This document shows, in pieces, positions 26,717 to 35,251 of a stretch of DNA of 64,000 nt. Source of the stretch: Thiofaba sp039822285. Lineage in GTDB: Bacteria; Pseudomonadota; Gammaproteobacteria; Halothiobacillales; Halothiobacillaceae. The stretch spans positions 1 through 64,000 of the forward strand of contig NZ_JBAJEY010000003.1 in NCBI RefSeq assembly GCF_039822285.1. The letters are read 5' to 3'. The notes under the pieces were generated by a model. It was not told the origin of the DNA. It saw only the letters and a list, made by a program, of their open reading frames with translations, and did not search any database. Position 1 is the stretch's first letter. Every line of letters begins with the position of its first letter. The position numbers were made by a program, and so were the translations under genes.

Positions 26717-27078
26717 TTTTCTTCGGTTATCAGGCCTGTCGCGTCGGCTGAGGCTGCCTGACGAAAGTGACTTTGTAAATCATGGTCAGCAATTCACCTC
26801 GTATTGTTTCGCGATGACGCTGAACGGAATCGTTGAATGGGCACTTCGAAAAACCCACTGCGCGAGCGGATTGCTTCGTCGCCCCCTCGCTCACTCCCTT
26901 GCCTATCTATTTGATATGTCTCGGGGGTTCACTGTGGGGCTCCTTGCACTCCGCCCGCTCGTGACGGTTTTTCGATGTGCCCGAATCAGCCTTTAAATGT
27001 TTAATCTCCGTGGCCGCAGCGGCGCAGGCTTAAGTGTGTTCTTGTGCTATTAGTTGCCAACTAGTGCCAGGCGCAGAA
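26717..27078. other. AT-richer gap between guaA and the restriction-modification gene
   Basis: No recognisable gene lies in these 362 bp. A frame of 98 codons on the plus strand (26700-26996) has no family features and overlaps the 5' end of the restriction-modification gene, so I do not call it. The stretch probably holds that gene's promoter and the end of the transferred segment. A short palindrome TAGTTG-C-CAACTA sits at 27051-27063, 16 bp before the guaA stop. I found no direct repeat of the guaA 3' end that would mark an integrase attachment site. Confidence 0.5.
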
Positions 27079-28656
27079 TCACTCCCACTCGATGGTGCCG
27101 GGCGGCTTGCCGGTGATGTCGTAGACCACGCGCGAGATGCCGCGCGTCTCATTCACGATGCGCCGGCAGACATGGTCAAGGAAGTCGTAGGGCAGGTGGG
27201 CCCAGCGGGCGGTCATGAAGTCGATGGTCTCCACCGCGCGCAGGGCAACGACATAGTCATAGCGCCGGCCATCGCCCATCACCCCCACCGAGCGAACCGG
27301 CAGGAAGACGGCGAAGGCCTGCGAGGTCTTGTCGTACAGGTCATGCTTGCGCAGTTCCTCGATGAAGATGGCATCCGCCTGGCGCAGAAGATCGGCATAT
27401 TCCTTCTTCACCTCGCCGAGGATGCGTACCCCAAGACCCGGCCCCGGGAACGGGTGCCGGTAGACCATCTCGTAGGGCAGACCGAGCTCCAGCCCGAGCT
27501 TGCGCACCTCGTCCTTGAACAGCTCGCGCAGGGGCTCCAAAAGCTTGAGGCGCATGTGTGCCGGCAGGCCGCCGACGTTGTGGTGCGACTTGATGACGTG
27601 CGCCTTGCCGGTCTTGCTGCCGGCGGACTCGATCACGTCCGGGTAGATGGTGCCCTGCGCCAGCCACTTGGCGTTGCTGAGCTTGCTGGACTCCTCCTCG
27701 AAGATCTCGACGAACACCCGGCCGATGATCTTGCGCTTCTCCTCCGGGTCGGTAATCCCGGCAAGCTCTTGGAGGAAGCGCTGCTCGGCATCCACGCGAA
27801 TGACGCGGATGCCCATGTGCTTGGCGAAGGTGGCCATGACCTGATCGCCCTCGTGCAGGCGCAGCAGGCCGTTGTCGACGAACACGCAGGTGAGCTGGTC
27901 GCCAATCGCCTTGTGCAGCAGGGCCGCCACCACGGAGGAGTCCACCCCGCCGGAGAGGCCGAGGATCACCTCATCCTGGCCGACCTGCTCGCGGATATGA
28001 CGGATGCTGTCCTCGATGATGTTGGCCGAGGTCCACAGGGCCTCGCAGCCGCAGATCTCCAGCACGAAGCGGCGCAGGATGCGGTCCCCCTGACGGGTGT
28101 GGGTGACCTCCGGGTGGAACTGCACGCCGTAGAAATGACGGGTCTCATCCGCCATGCCGGCGATCGGCGCGCCCTCGGAGCTCGCCATGAGTTTGAAACC
28201 CTCCGGCATCTCGACCACCCGGTCGCCGTGACTCATCCACACATCGAGCAGGCCCCAACCCTCCTCGGTGGTATGGTCCTCGATGTCCTTCAGGAGCGCG
28301 GTGTGACCACGCGCGCGCACCTGGGCATAGCCGAACTCCTGGTGGTGGTGGGTCTCCACCCGGCCACCGAGCTGGGCCGCCATGGTCTGCATGCCATAGC
28401 AGATACCCAGCACCGGCACGCCAAGCTGGAACACAACCTCGGGGGCGCGCGGCGGATTGTCCGCCGTCACCGACTCGGGCCCGCCGGAGAGGATGATGCC
28501 CTTGGGGGCAAAGGCTCGAATGGCGGCCTCATCCATGTCCCACGGATGGAGCTCGCAGTATACGCCCGCCTCGCGCACCCGGCGGGCGATGAGCTGGGTG
28601 TACTGCGAACCAAAGTCGAGGATCAGGATGCGGTCGGAGTGGATGTCGTGCTGCAT
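27079..28656 (-). CDS. guaA: GMP synthase (glutamine-hydrolysing)
   Basis: GuaA aminates XMP to GMP using glutamine and ATP. The 525-residue protein has an N-terminal class I amidotransferase domain with ILDFGSQYTQLIARRVRE, the Cys nucleophile in GICYGMQ, and the GVQFHPEVTHT triad segment. The ATP-pyrophosphatase domain has the P-loop LGLSGGVDSSVVA, and the dimerisation domain contains RHPFPGPGLGVRILG and ends DITGKPPGTIEWE. I start at MQHDIHSDRILI; an in-frame ATG 12 codons upstream is less family-like. It follows guaB in the same direction. Confidence 0.97.
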   Translation of the reverse strand: MQHDIHSDRILILDFGSQYTQLIARRVREAGVYCELHPWDMDEAAIRAFAPKGIILSGGPESVTADNPPRAPEVVFQLGVPVLGICYGMQTMAAQLGGRVETHHHQEFGYAQVRARGHTALLKDIEDHTTEEGWGLLDVWMSHGDRVVEMPEGFKLMASSEGAPIAGMADETRHFYGVQFHPEVTHTRQGDRILRRFVLEICGCEALWTSANIIEDSIRHIREQVGQDEVILGLSGGVDSSVVAALLHKAIGDQLTCVFVDNGLLRLHEGDQVMATFAKHMGIRVIRVDAEQRFLQELAGITDPEEKRKIIGRVFVEIFEEESSKLSNAKWLAQGTIYPDVIESAGSKTGKAHVIKSHHNVGGLPAHMRLKLLEPLRELFKDEVRKLGLELGLPYEMVYRHPFPGPGLGVRILGEVKKEYADLLRQADAIFIEELRKHDLYDKTSQAFAVFLPVRSVGVMGDGRRYDYVVALRAVETIDFMTARWAHLPYDFLDHVCRRIVNETRGISRVVYDITGKPPGTIEWE

Positions 28657-28672
28657 GGTCGTCAATTCGATG

Positions 28673-28700
28673 AAAGCAAAACGCCCGGCCAAGGCCGGGC
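28673..28700 (-). terminator. Attenuator-type hairpin between guaB and guaA
   Basis: On the minus strand GCCCGGCC-TT-GGCCGGGC (28683-28700) is followed by GTTTTGCTTTC. This is a plausible intrinsic terminator inside the guaBA operon and could reduce guaA relative to guaB. Confidence 0.6.
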
Positions 28701-28719
28701 GAGGTCGCGGACTTGCCGA

Positions 28720-30180
28720 TCAATCGATCCGGTAGTTTGGCGCTTCCTTGGTGATCTGCACGTCGTGCACGTGGCTCTCGCGCATACCAGCCGACGTCAC
28801 GCGCACGAACGAGGGCTTGCGACGCAGCTCCTCGATGTCGGCACAGCCGACGTAGCCCATGCCGGAACGCAGGCCACCCATCAGCTGGTGGACGATGGCG
28901 GACATGGGGCCCTTGTATGGCACGCGGCCCTCGATACCCTCCGGCACCAGCTTGTCGGCCGCCTTGTCACCCTGGAAGTAGCGATCGGAGGAGCCCTGCT
29001 GCATCGCGCCGATCGACCCCATACCGCGGTAGGCCTTGTAAGAGCGCCCCTGGTAAAGCTCGACCTCGCCCGGCGCCTCCTCCGTGCCCGCGAACATGCC
29101 ACCGACCATCACGCAGTTGGCGCCGGCCACGATGGCCTTGACCAGGTCGCCGGAGAAGCGGATGCCACCGTCGGCGATCATTGGCACGCCCGTGCCTTCC
29201 AGGGCCTTGGCGACGTTGGAGATGGCAGTGATCTGCGGCACGCCCACGCCGGCGACGATGCGGGTGGTGCAGATGGAGCCCGGGCCGATGCCGACCTTGA
29301 CCGCATCCGCGCCAGCCTTGACCAGATCCAGAGCGGCCTCGCCGGTGGCGATATTCCCACCGATCACCTGGACCTCGGGATAGGCCTGCTTGATCCAGCG
29401 CACGCGATCAAGCACGCCCTGCGAATGACCGTGCGCGGTGTCGACCACGATCAGGTCCACGCCGGCCTCAACCAGCGCGGCCACACGCGCCTCGGTGTCG
29501 CCACCGGTGCCCACCGCCGCACCGACACGCAGGCTGCCCTGCGCGTCCTTGCAGGCGTTGGGGAAGTCGGTGGACTTCTGGATGTCCTTGACGGTAATCA
29601 TGCCGCGCAGGTGGAAGGCATCATTGACGACCAGGATTTTCTCGATGCGGTGTTTGTGCAGCAGCGCAAGGACCTCGTCACGGCTGGCACCTTCCTGCAC
29701 GGTCACCAGCTTGTCCCGCCCGGTCATGACCGTGTGCACGGGGGCATCGAGATTGGTCTCGAAACGCACGTCCCGATGGGTCACGATGCCGACCAGGTTC
29801 GCACCATCCACCACCGGGAAGCCGGAGATGTTGTGCAGGCGCGCCATGGCGTTGACTTCGCGGATCGTGGTGGTCGGGGTGACGGTGATCGGGTCCTTGA
29901 TCACGCCACTCTCGTATTTCTTCACCTGGCGCACATGACGGGCCTGCTGCTCGGGCGTCATGTTCTTGTGGATGATGCCGATGCCGCCTTCCTGAGCCAG
30001 GGCGATGGCCAGACGGGCCTCGGTGACGGTGTCCATGGCGGCGGACACCAGCGGGATGTTCAGGGTGATGTTGCGCGTGATGCGCGTGGTGAGGGAGACA
30101 TCCCGCGGCAGGACGGTGGAGTGTGCCGGGACGAGAAGAACGTCGTCGAAGGTCAGGCCTTCTTCGAGAATGCGCACCAT
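28720..30180 (-). CDS. guaB: Inosine-5'-monophosphate dehydrogenase
   Basis: GuaB oxidises IMP to XMP with NAD, the rate-limiting step to guanine nucleotides. The 486-residue protein starts MVRILEEGLTFDDVLLVPA. It has two CBS domains (about residues 90-205) inserted in the TIM barrel, the loop GIGPGSICTTRIVAGVG with the catalytic Cys, GGIRFSGDLVKAI, and the flap with RYFQGDKAADKLVPEGIEGRVPYKG. The chosen ATG has GGAAAG 8 bp upstream; an ATG 11 codons earlier overlaps the -10 region and is rejected. A strong promoter lies just upstream. Confidence 0.97.
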   Translation of the reverse strand: MVRILEEGLTFDDVLLVPAHSTVLPRDVSLTTRITRNITLNIPLVSAAMDTVTEARLAIALAQEGGIGIIHKNMTPEQQARHVRQVKKYESGVIKDPITVTPTTTIREVNAMARLHNISGFPVVDGANLVGIVTHRDVRFETNLDAPVHTVMTGRDKLVTVQEGASRDEVLALLHKHRIEKILVVNDAFHLRGMITVKDIQKSTDFPNACKDAQGSLRVGAAVGTGGDTEARVAALVEAGVDLIVVDTAHGHSQGVLDRVRWIKQAYPEVQVIGGNIATGEAALDLVKAGADAVKVGIGPGSICTTRIVAGVGVPQITAISNVAKALEGTGVPMIADGGIRFSGDLVKAIVAGANCVMVGGMFAGTEEAPGEVELYQGRSYKAYRGMGSIGAMQQGSSDRYFQGDKAADKLVPEGIEGRVPYKGPMSAIVHQLMGGLRSGMGYVGCADIEELRRKPSFVRVTSAGMRESHVHDVQITKEAPNYRID

Positions 30181-30212
30181 AAGAGGGACTTTCCGCAATA
30201 AAAATTTTTGCA

Positions 30213-30241
30213 ATTATAGGGTTTGCACCATTCCCGGTAAA
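30213..30241 (-). promoter_or_regulatory. Sigma-70 promoter of guaBA
   Basis: On the minus strand TTTACC (30236-30241) and a perfect TATAAT (30213-30218) are spaced by exactly 17 bp. Transcription would start near 30206, giving a leader of about 25 bases before guaB at 30180. No PurR-like palindrome was recognised over it. Confidence 0.8.
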
Positions 30242-30490
30242 CTCGACCGCGTCAAGGACCAGGAGGTTTCCCGGCCGAAGCCCTCCGGGCAGGCGTGAAT
30301 TCCTCGGCGGTGCCACCACCGCACCTGGGCGGATGCCGACCTTCCTTGGCCGGCCCCCTTCGGACAAGCTCCGATGTGTTCCGGACGAATCGGTCATGAC
30401 CACGATGACAGCGCGTCATGAGCGGCTCATCCAGAACACGGCCTTAGACAAACTACAAGACCAAGGCCCCACGGCCACCACGAGGAAAAG
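30242..30490. other. Intergenic region between divergent guaB and a small lipoprotein gene
   Basis: No gene is visible. The region is GC-rich with short inverted repeats such as GGTCATGACC (about 30392-30401) and a TGAC-AGCGC-GTCA element just after it, either of which could be an operator for the lipoprotein gene, but I cannot assign a regulator. A 14-base stretch, CCTTCCTTGGCCGG, also occurs near position 30 of the window. Confidence 0.4.
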
Positions 30491-30817
30491 ATGACCATGA
30501 AGTTCAACGCCCTGCTCAAGACCCTCGCTATCGCCGGCTCCTTCGCCCTCCTGACCGCCTGTGCCACGGGCCCGGAGGGTGGTGACAGTGCTGCCTACGA
30601 GACCGCGATCAAAGAGGCCAAGGCAGCCCTGGCCGAGGCCAAGAAGGCCAACAACGTATGGGTGAAGACCGAGGATCACATGAAGGCCGCCGAGAAGGCC
30701 GCCTCCGAAGGCAAGTACGATGAAGCCACCAAGCTGGCCAAGCGCGTGAAGTTCGAAGCCGACATGGCGGTCAAGCAGGCCAACGAGCAAAAGAACGCAG
30801 GCCCCTACAAGAACTGA
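30491..30817 (+). CDS. Small helical lipoprotein (DUF4398-like)
   Basis: A 108-residue precursor with a signal peptide and lipobox LLTAC, followed by a short, Ala/Lys/Glu-rich helical domain (AYETAIKEAKAALAEAKKANNVWVKTEDHMKAA and further repeats) ending in KNAGPYKN. The composition suggests one or two amphipathic helices or a short coiled coil, like Lpp/OprI or DUF4398 lipoproteins, but I cannot assign a precise family. GAGGAAAAG lies directly before the first ATG; a second ATG two codons on is also possible. It is divergent from guaB and followed by its own terminator. Confidence 0.75.
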   Translation: MTMKFNALLKTLAIAGSFALLTACATGPEGGDSAAYETAIKEAKAALAEAKKANNVWVKTEDHMKAAEKAASEGKYDEATKLAKRVKFEADMAVKQANEQKNAGPYKN

Positions 30818-30839
30818 TCGAGGCCAGACTCCCCACTTC

Positions 30840-30866
30840 AGCGCCGGGCCTGTCCCGGCGCTTGGC
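30840..30866 (+). terminator. Hairpin terminator after the small lipoprotein gene
   Basis: GCGCCGGG (30841-30848) and CCCGGCGC (30854-30861) form a stem with a 5-base loop, followed by TTGGCGTTT. The T-run is interrupted, so efficiency is uncertain. Confidence 0.5.
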
Positions 30867-30898
30867 GTTTCAGGGCGCGTGAAAATGCCCTCGGGCTG

Positions 30899-31030
30899 CT
30901 AGCAGGCCAAGGATGGCTTGCACGAAGATCAATCACGATAAGTGGTTGATCTTCGGAGTCCGTCGCGGACATGTGCCGCGACGAGACGAGTTGAAAAAGG
31001 GCAGGATGCCCTTTTTCAACTCCCTGCTAG
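30899..31030 (+). repeat. Multi-hairpin dispersed repeat, copy B (inverted orientation)
   Basis: The element reads in the opposite direction to the other three copies: H4 GCAGGCCA/TGGCTTGC (30902-30921), H3 GAAGATCAATCAC/GTGGTTGATCTTC (30924-30954, one G-T pair), H2 GTCGCGG/CCGCGAC (30962-30982) and H1 GTTGAAAAAGGGC/GCCCTTTTTCAAC (30990-31020). The terminal H5 hairpin is reduced to one arm, so the copy is bounded by an 8-bp inverted repeat CTAGCAGG (30899-30906) / CCTGCTAG (31023-31030). It ends 9 bp before the xseA start codon. Confidence 0.85.
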
Positions 31031-31039
31031 ACTGGCGGC

Positions 31040-32395
31040 ATGTTCACGCCACCTCCCCCCCTGACCGTCTCCTCCCTCGTCCGCGAGATCAAGGCCCTGC
31101 TCGAGGGCAACTTCCCGGTCGTCCTCGTGGAGGGAGAGATTTCCAATCTCGCCCGCCCAGGCTCCGGGCACCTCTATTTCACCCTCAAGGATGCCGGCGC
31201 CCAACTGCGCTGCGCCATGTTTCGCAACCGTGCGAGCCTTTTGCGCTTCCGCCCGCAAGATGGGGCCCACGTGCTCGTGCGCGCACGCATCACGGTGTAC
31301 GAACCGCGCGGCGACCTGCAACTGGTGGTCGAGCATATGGAGGAGGCCGGCCTCGGCGCCTTGCAGCGTGCCTTCGAGCAACTCAAGCAGCGCCTCGCCA
31401 CCGAAGGGCTGTTCGAGGCCGCGCGCAAGCGCCCGCTGCCTGCCCTGCCCCATCGCATCGGCATCATCACCTCGCCCTCCGGCGCAGCCGTGCGTGACGT
31501 GCTGCATGTGCTCGAGCGCCGCTTTCCACTGATCCCGCTACGCATCTATCCGACCAGCGTGCAGGGGGCCGGGGCGGCCGATGAGATCGTGGCCGCCCTG
31601 CGCCGGGCCAATGAGGATGGGGCTTGCGATGTGCTGCTGCTGGTGCGCGGCGGCGGGTCGCTGGAAGACTTGTGGCCATTCAATGAGGAGCGGGTGGCAC
31701 GGGCGATCGCCGCGAGCCGCTTGCCCGTCATCAGCGGCGTGGGCCATGAAACCGACTTCACCATCGCCGATTTCGTCGCCGACGCCCGCGCCCCGACCCC
31801 CAGTGCCGCGGCGAGCCTGGCCGTACCGGATGCCCTGGCCGTGGCCGATCAGCTGCGCACACTCGAGGCGCGTCTGCTGCGGCGCATGCAGGATGGCCTG
31901 GATCGCCGCGCCCAGCGGCTCGACTCGGCCAGCCGCCACCTGTTCGCCCTGCACCCGCGCCAGCGACTTGAACGGATGGGCGAACGCTTGAAGCATCTGA
32001 CGGAACGGCTGCACCACAGTGGGCGCCAGACCCTGCACGCACGCCAAGGCAAGCTCGCCACGCTGGAATTGCGCCTGATGCGCCAACACCCCGCCCAGCG
32101 GCTCCAGCGGACAGAGGCCCGCTTGGAGGCCCTGCGCACGGCGATGCTCCACTGCATGACGCAGACCCTCTCCAACCACGAAGCGCACCTGCGCCAACTG
32201 GCCGGTCACCTGCATGTGCTCAGCCCGCTTGCCACCCTTCATCGGGGCTATGCGATCATCGAGGATGAGGAAGGAAGGGCCGTGACGCGCGCGGCCGAAC
32301 TGGCCGTGGGCGAGGCCATCCGGGTCAGGATGCAGGACGGCCGCTTGGGCTGCGAAGTCAGGTCCGTGGAGCTGGAGAGCTCAGTTGGAGGCTAG
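31040..32395 (+). CDS. xseA: Exodeoxyribonuclease VII large subunit
   Basis: XseA with XseB forms exonuclease VII, which degrades single-stranded DNA. The 451-residue protein has an N-terminal OB fold (LTVSSLVREIKALLEGNFPVVLVEGEISNLARPGSGHLYFTLKD), the catalytic domain with RIGIITSPSGAAVRDVLHVL, VRGGGSLEDLWPFNEE and SGVGHETDFTIADFVAD-type blocks, a long helical region, and a C-terminal LHRGYAIIEDEEG segment. No strong ribosome-binding site precedes the ATG; the 30 bp before it belong to repeat copy B. xseB is not adjacent. Its last 15 bp overlap the convergent NlpC/P60 gene. Confidence 0.95.
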   Translation: MFTPPPPLTVSSLVREIKALLEGNFPVVLVEGEISNLARPGSGHLYFTLKDAGAQLRCAMFRNRASLLRFRPQDGAHVLVRARITVYEPRGDLQLVVEHMEEAGLGALQRAFEQLKQRLATEGLFEAARKRPLPALPHRIGIITSPSGAAVRDVLHVLERRFPLIPLRIYPTSVQGAGAADEIVAALRRANEDGACDVLLLVRGGGSLEDLWPFNEERVARAIAASRLPVISGVGHETDFTIADFVADARAPTPSAAASLAVPDALAVADQLRTLEARLLRRMQDGLDRRAQRLDSASRHLFALHPRQRLERMGERLKHLTERLHHSGRQTLHARQGKLATLELRLMRQHPAQRLQRTEARLEALRTAMLHCMTQTLSNHEAHLRQLAGHLHVLSPLATLHRGYAIIEDEEGRAVTRAAELAVGEAIRVRMQDGRLGCEVRSVELESSVGG

Positions 32396-32935
32396 GGTCG
32401 GACTGCCGGTCTCGACCCTTCCTGCTCCGGCAAAGCGCTTGCTCCAGTAAGGGTCGCTCAACGAGGTCAATTCGACATCCTTGCCCTTGGTCGGCGCATG
32501 GACGAATTGGCCGTTGCCGGCATAGATGCCCACGTGGGTGATGCGGGAGGAACGCTGACGGAAGAAAACGAGATCGCCGGGACGGAGCTGGGGCTTATCG
32601 ATGCGCCGAGTGGCCTGGAACATGTCCTGAGAGGATCGCGGCAGGCGGATGCCCACGCTGTTGAAGGAGAAGTACACCAGGCCGCTGCAATCAAAACCTT
32701 CACTGGGTGCATTGCCACCGGGTCGATAGCGGGTCCCACGCTGCGCCAGGGCCACCTTGAGGGCCTCCCCGGCATCCGCACTGGCGGATTCAGCGGCAGG
32801 GGCCGGCAGATCACGCAGCGCAGATACGTCACGCTCGGTCACCACCGAGCAGCCGGCCAGGGCCGTGATCATCGCCAGCGCAAGGAGCCAGCGGGGGGCG
32901 ACGGTCTTGGTCACTCGCTTCCCGTCCATTTCCAT
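32381..32935 (-). CDS. NlpC/P60-family lipoprotein, putative peptidoglycan endopeptidase
   Basis: A 184-residue precursor with a signal peptide and lipobox ITALAGC, then an NlpC/P60 domain (about residues 55-170). Catalytic motifs are FDCSGLVYFSF (Cys), RITHVGIYAGNGQFVHAP (His), and a downstream polar residue. Such enzymes cut the peptide stems of peptidoglycan (compare MepS/Spr and NlpC). The chosen ATG lies 23 bp after the rlmKL stop; an ATG two codons downstream is equally possible. Its 3' end overlaps xseA tail to tail. Confidence 0.88.
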   Translation of the reverse strand: MEMDGKRVTKTVAPRWLLALAMITALAGCSVVTERDVSALRDLPAPAAESASADAGEALKVALAQRGTRYRPGGNAPSEGFDCSGLVYFSFNSVGIRLPRSSQDMFQATRRIDKPQLRPGDLVFFRQRSSRITHVGIYAGNGQFVHAPTKGKDVELTSLSDPYWSKRFAGAGRVETGSPTLASN

Positions 32936-32958
32936 GAAACTTGTCGGATTATCCCCAT

Positions 32959-35175
32959 TCAGCTGGCAAAGGCAAGCTTCCAGCACTGGTGGATGCGCGG
33001 GTTGCGGGCGAAATCACGCGGAATCGAGGCGTGGCTCAGATCCTCGATGCGCAGATCGGCCAAGGCCGCATGGTCAAGCTTGAAGCGTTGCAGGTTGTTG
33101 GAAAACACCAGCACCCCGCCATGTCGTAGCAGGGCCATCGCCTTGCGGATGAGCGCCACATGGTCGCGCTGCACGTCCAGGGTGCCCTGCATGCGCTTGG
33201 AGGTGGAAAAGGTCGGTGGATCGAGGAAGATCAGGTCAAAGCGCTCACCCGCCTTGGCGGCCTCCTCCAGCCAGGTCAGGCAATCGGCCTGGATCAGCCG
33301 GTGCGCGCCGCCCGCCAGGCCGTTCAGTTCGAGGTTGCGGCGTGCCCAGTCCAGGTAGGTGCGGGACATATCCACCGAGGTGGTCGAGCGCGCGCCGCCA
33401 AGCCCCATGTGCAGGCTCGCCACCCCGGTGTAGCAGAACAGGTTCAGACAGTCCTTGCCGCTAGCCCACTCGCCCAGCCAGCCGCGGGTGATGCGGTGAT
33501 CGAGAAAAAGCCCCGTGTCGAGGTAATCGGTGAAGTTCACCAAGAGGCGGGCCTTGCCCTCCATGACCTCGTGGAAGATGCCGAATTCGGCCTGCTTCTC
33601 GTATTGGCTCTCCCCTTTCTTGCGCTCGCGCACACGCAGGAAGACCTGCTCGGGCGCGACCTCGAACACCTCGGGCAGCACGGCCATGGCCTCGCGCAGA
33701 CGCCGGCGGGCTGCCTCGGGATCGACCTTGGGCGGGGCCGCGTATTCCTGCACGTTCACCCAGAGCTTGCCCGTAACATCATGGTAGAGATCGATCGCCA
33801 GCGAATATTCGGGCATGTCGGCATCATAGACGCGGTAGCACGTCACCCCCTCGCGCGCCGCCCAGCGGCCCAGTTCCTTGAGGTTCTTGCGCAGCCGGTT
33901 CGCCACCATGCGTGCACCTTCAGACTCCGCCATGGCGGCGCAGGCACGGATCAGGCGCGCGGCCGAACCGTCGTCCTCAACGCGCGGGGCAAGCTTTTGC
34001 TCCTCCTGCACATGGATGCGCAACAGGCGGCACTCGAGCGCGCCGTTGAACACCTCGTGCGAGCGAAAGGCACGCCAGCCCAGATGCCAGGCCTCGGCCT
34101 CCTTCGGCAGGATCACGGCCGCCTCCCAGCCCACGAGCTCCCGGCCCATGAACGCGCCGAGCGCGGCATACAGGGCGGGCATATTGCCCACGCTGTCCAG
34201 GCGCTCGCCGTAGGGCGGATTGGTCAGCATCAGGCCGCGGGCGGGCCGATCCTCGGGCAGGCGCAGGGTCTCGACCGCACCGTGCGCTACGCGGACATGC
34301 TCCACGAGCCCGGCCCGCTCGAGGTTGGCACGCGCCACCGGCAGCATGCGCGCATCGCGGTCGAAGCCCAGGATGGGAGGGATGCGGCCAAGGCCTTGGG
34401 TACGGCGGACCTGCGCTTCCTGCAGCAGGCGACTCCAGAGGGCCGCATCATGCTGCGGCCAGTGCGTCAGCGCCCAGGCAGGACGCAAGAGGCCCGGAGC
34501 CACGTCACCGGCCATCCAGGCGGCCTCGATCAGCAGGGTGCCCGAGCCACACATGGGGTCGAGAAAGGCCCCACCCTCCGCCGCGATGGCCGGCCAGCCG
34601 GCGCGCCACAGCAGGCCGGCGGCCAGGGTCTCGCGCAGGGGGGCCTCACCGGCCTGATGGCGGTAGCCGCGGTGGTGCAGGGCCTGCACCCCGACCAGGT
34701 CGAGGACGATGCGCGCCCGCCTCCCCGAGAGATGGACATGGATGGTCTGCTCAGGCGAGCGGGGGTCGACCCGCGGACGGCGGCCATGGCGGGTCTGGAA
34801 GGCATCCACGATGGCGTCTTTAACCTTCTGCGCGCCAAAGCCCGTGTGCCGGATGGCGGGACTCATGCCGTGGAAGCTGACCGCGAAGCTGCGCGCAGGG
34901 TCGAGCCACGCCGGCCAGTCGAGCTCGCGCACGCCGACGTAGAGGTGGTCGACATCCTCAGCCGCAAGCTCAGCGATCTCCACCAGCACCCGGCTGGCCG
35001 AACGCAGCCACAGGCAGGCCCGGTAGCCAAGGGCCATATCGCCGGAAAAGTGCACCCCCGCCGGGTGCTCGCGCAAGCTCTGCGCGCCAAGCTGGCGCAG
35101 CTCCTCGGCCACGACGGAGACCAGCCCCTTGGCGGCGCTGGCGAAAAAGGTCAGGGAGTTTGAGGATGGGTTCAC
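32959..35175 (-). CDS. rlmL: 23S rRNA (guanine-N2)/(guanine-N7) bifunctional methyltransferase RlmKL
   Basis: RlmKL makes m2G2445 and m7G2069 in 23S rRNA. The 738-residue protein fuses a THUMP domain (about residues 45-155), the RlmL methyltransferase with FLDPMCGSGTLLIEAA and LTNPPYGERL, and the RlmK methyltransferase with LNLFCYTGVASLHMGLGGA and FDLIFLDPPTFSTSKRM. It is slightly longer than E. coli RlmL (702 residues). It lies between flgL and the NlpC/P60 gene and is not part of a pathway with either. Confidence 0.95.
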   Translation of the reverse strand: MNPSSNSLTFFASAAKGLVSVVAEELRQLGAQSLREHPAGVHFSGDMALGYRACLWLRSASRVLVEIAELAAEDVDHLYVGVRELDWPAWLDPARSFAVSFHGMSPAIRHTGFGAQKVKDAIVDAFQTRHGRRPRVDPRSPEQTIHVHLSGRRARIVLDLVGVQALHHRGYRHQAGEAPLRETLAAGLLWRAGWPAIAAEGGAFLDPMCGSGTLLIEAAWMAGDVAPGLLRPAWALTHWPQHDAALWSRLLQEAQVRRTQGLGRIPPILGFDRDARMLPVARANLERAGLVEHVRVAHGAVETLRLPEDRPARGLMLTNPPYGERLDSVGNMPALYAALGAFMGRELVGWEAAVILPKEAEAWHLGWRAFRSHEVFNGALECRLLRIHVQEEQKLAPRVEDDGSAARLIRACAAMAESEGARMVANRLRKNLKELGRWAAREGVTCYRVYDADMPEYSLAIDLYHDVTGKLWVNVQEYAAPPKVDPEAARRRLREAMAVLPEVFEVAPEQVFLRVRERKKGESQYEKQAEFGIFHEVMEGKARLLVNFTDYLDTGLFLDHRITRGWLGEWASGKDCLNLFCYTGVASLHMGLGGARSTTSVDMSRTYLDWARRNLELNGLAGGAHRLIQADCLTWLEEAAKAGERFDLIFLDPPTFSTSKRMQGTLDVQRDHVALIRKAMALLRHGGVLVFSNNLQRFKLDHAALADLRIEDLSHASIPRDFARNPRIHQCWKLAFAS

Positions 35176-35251
35176 AAGCGGCCCCGGCTACGGCAAAGCG
35201 GGCATGATACCGCGCTTTGCGCGCGGCTTGGCGGGGCCCCGCCGGGACGCA

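Noticed and set aside
26700..26996. 98-codon plus-strand frame beside the restriction-modification gene, possibly a controller or antitoxin
   Set aside because: The translation has no helix-turn-helix or other known pattern, and the start lies inside the neighbouring gene on the opposite strand.
27060..27100. Attachment site at the guaA 3' end
   Set aside because: I found no second copy of the guaA end near the tadA side and no integrase gene, so a classical island with att sites is not supported.
27034..30201. 1055-codon plus-strand open frame opposite guaA and guaB
   Set aside because: It is rich in His, Asp, Gly and Leu, as antisense GC-rich frames are, has no recognisable domain, and lies entirely opposite two clear genes.
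30213..30241. PurR-type operator over the guaBA promoter
   Set aside because: No 16-bp ACGCAAACGT-like palindrome is present over or near the promoter.
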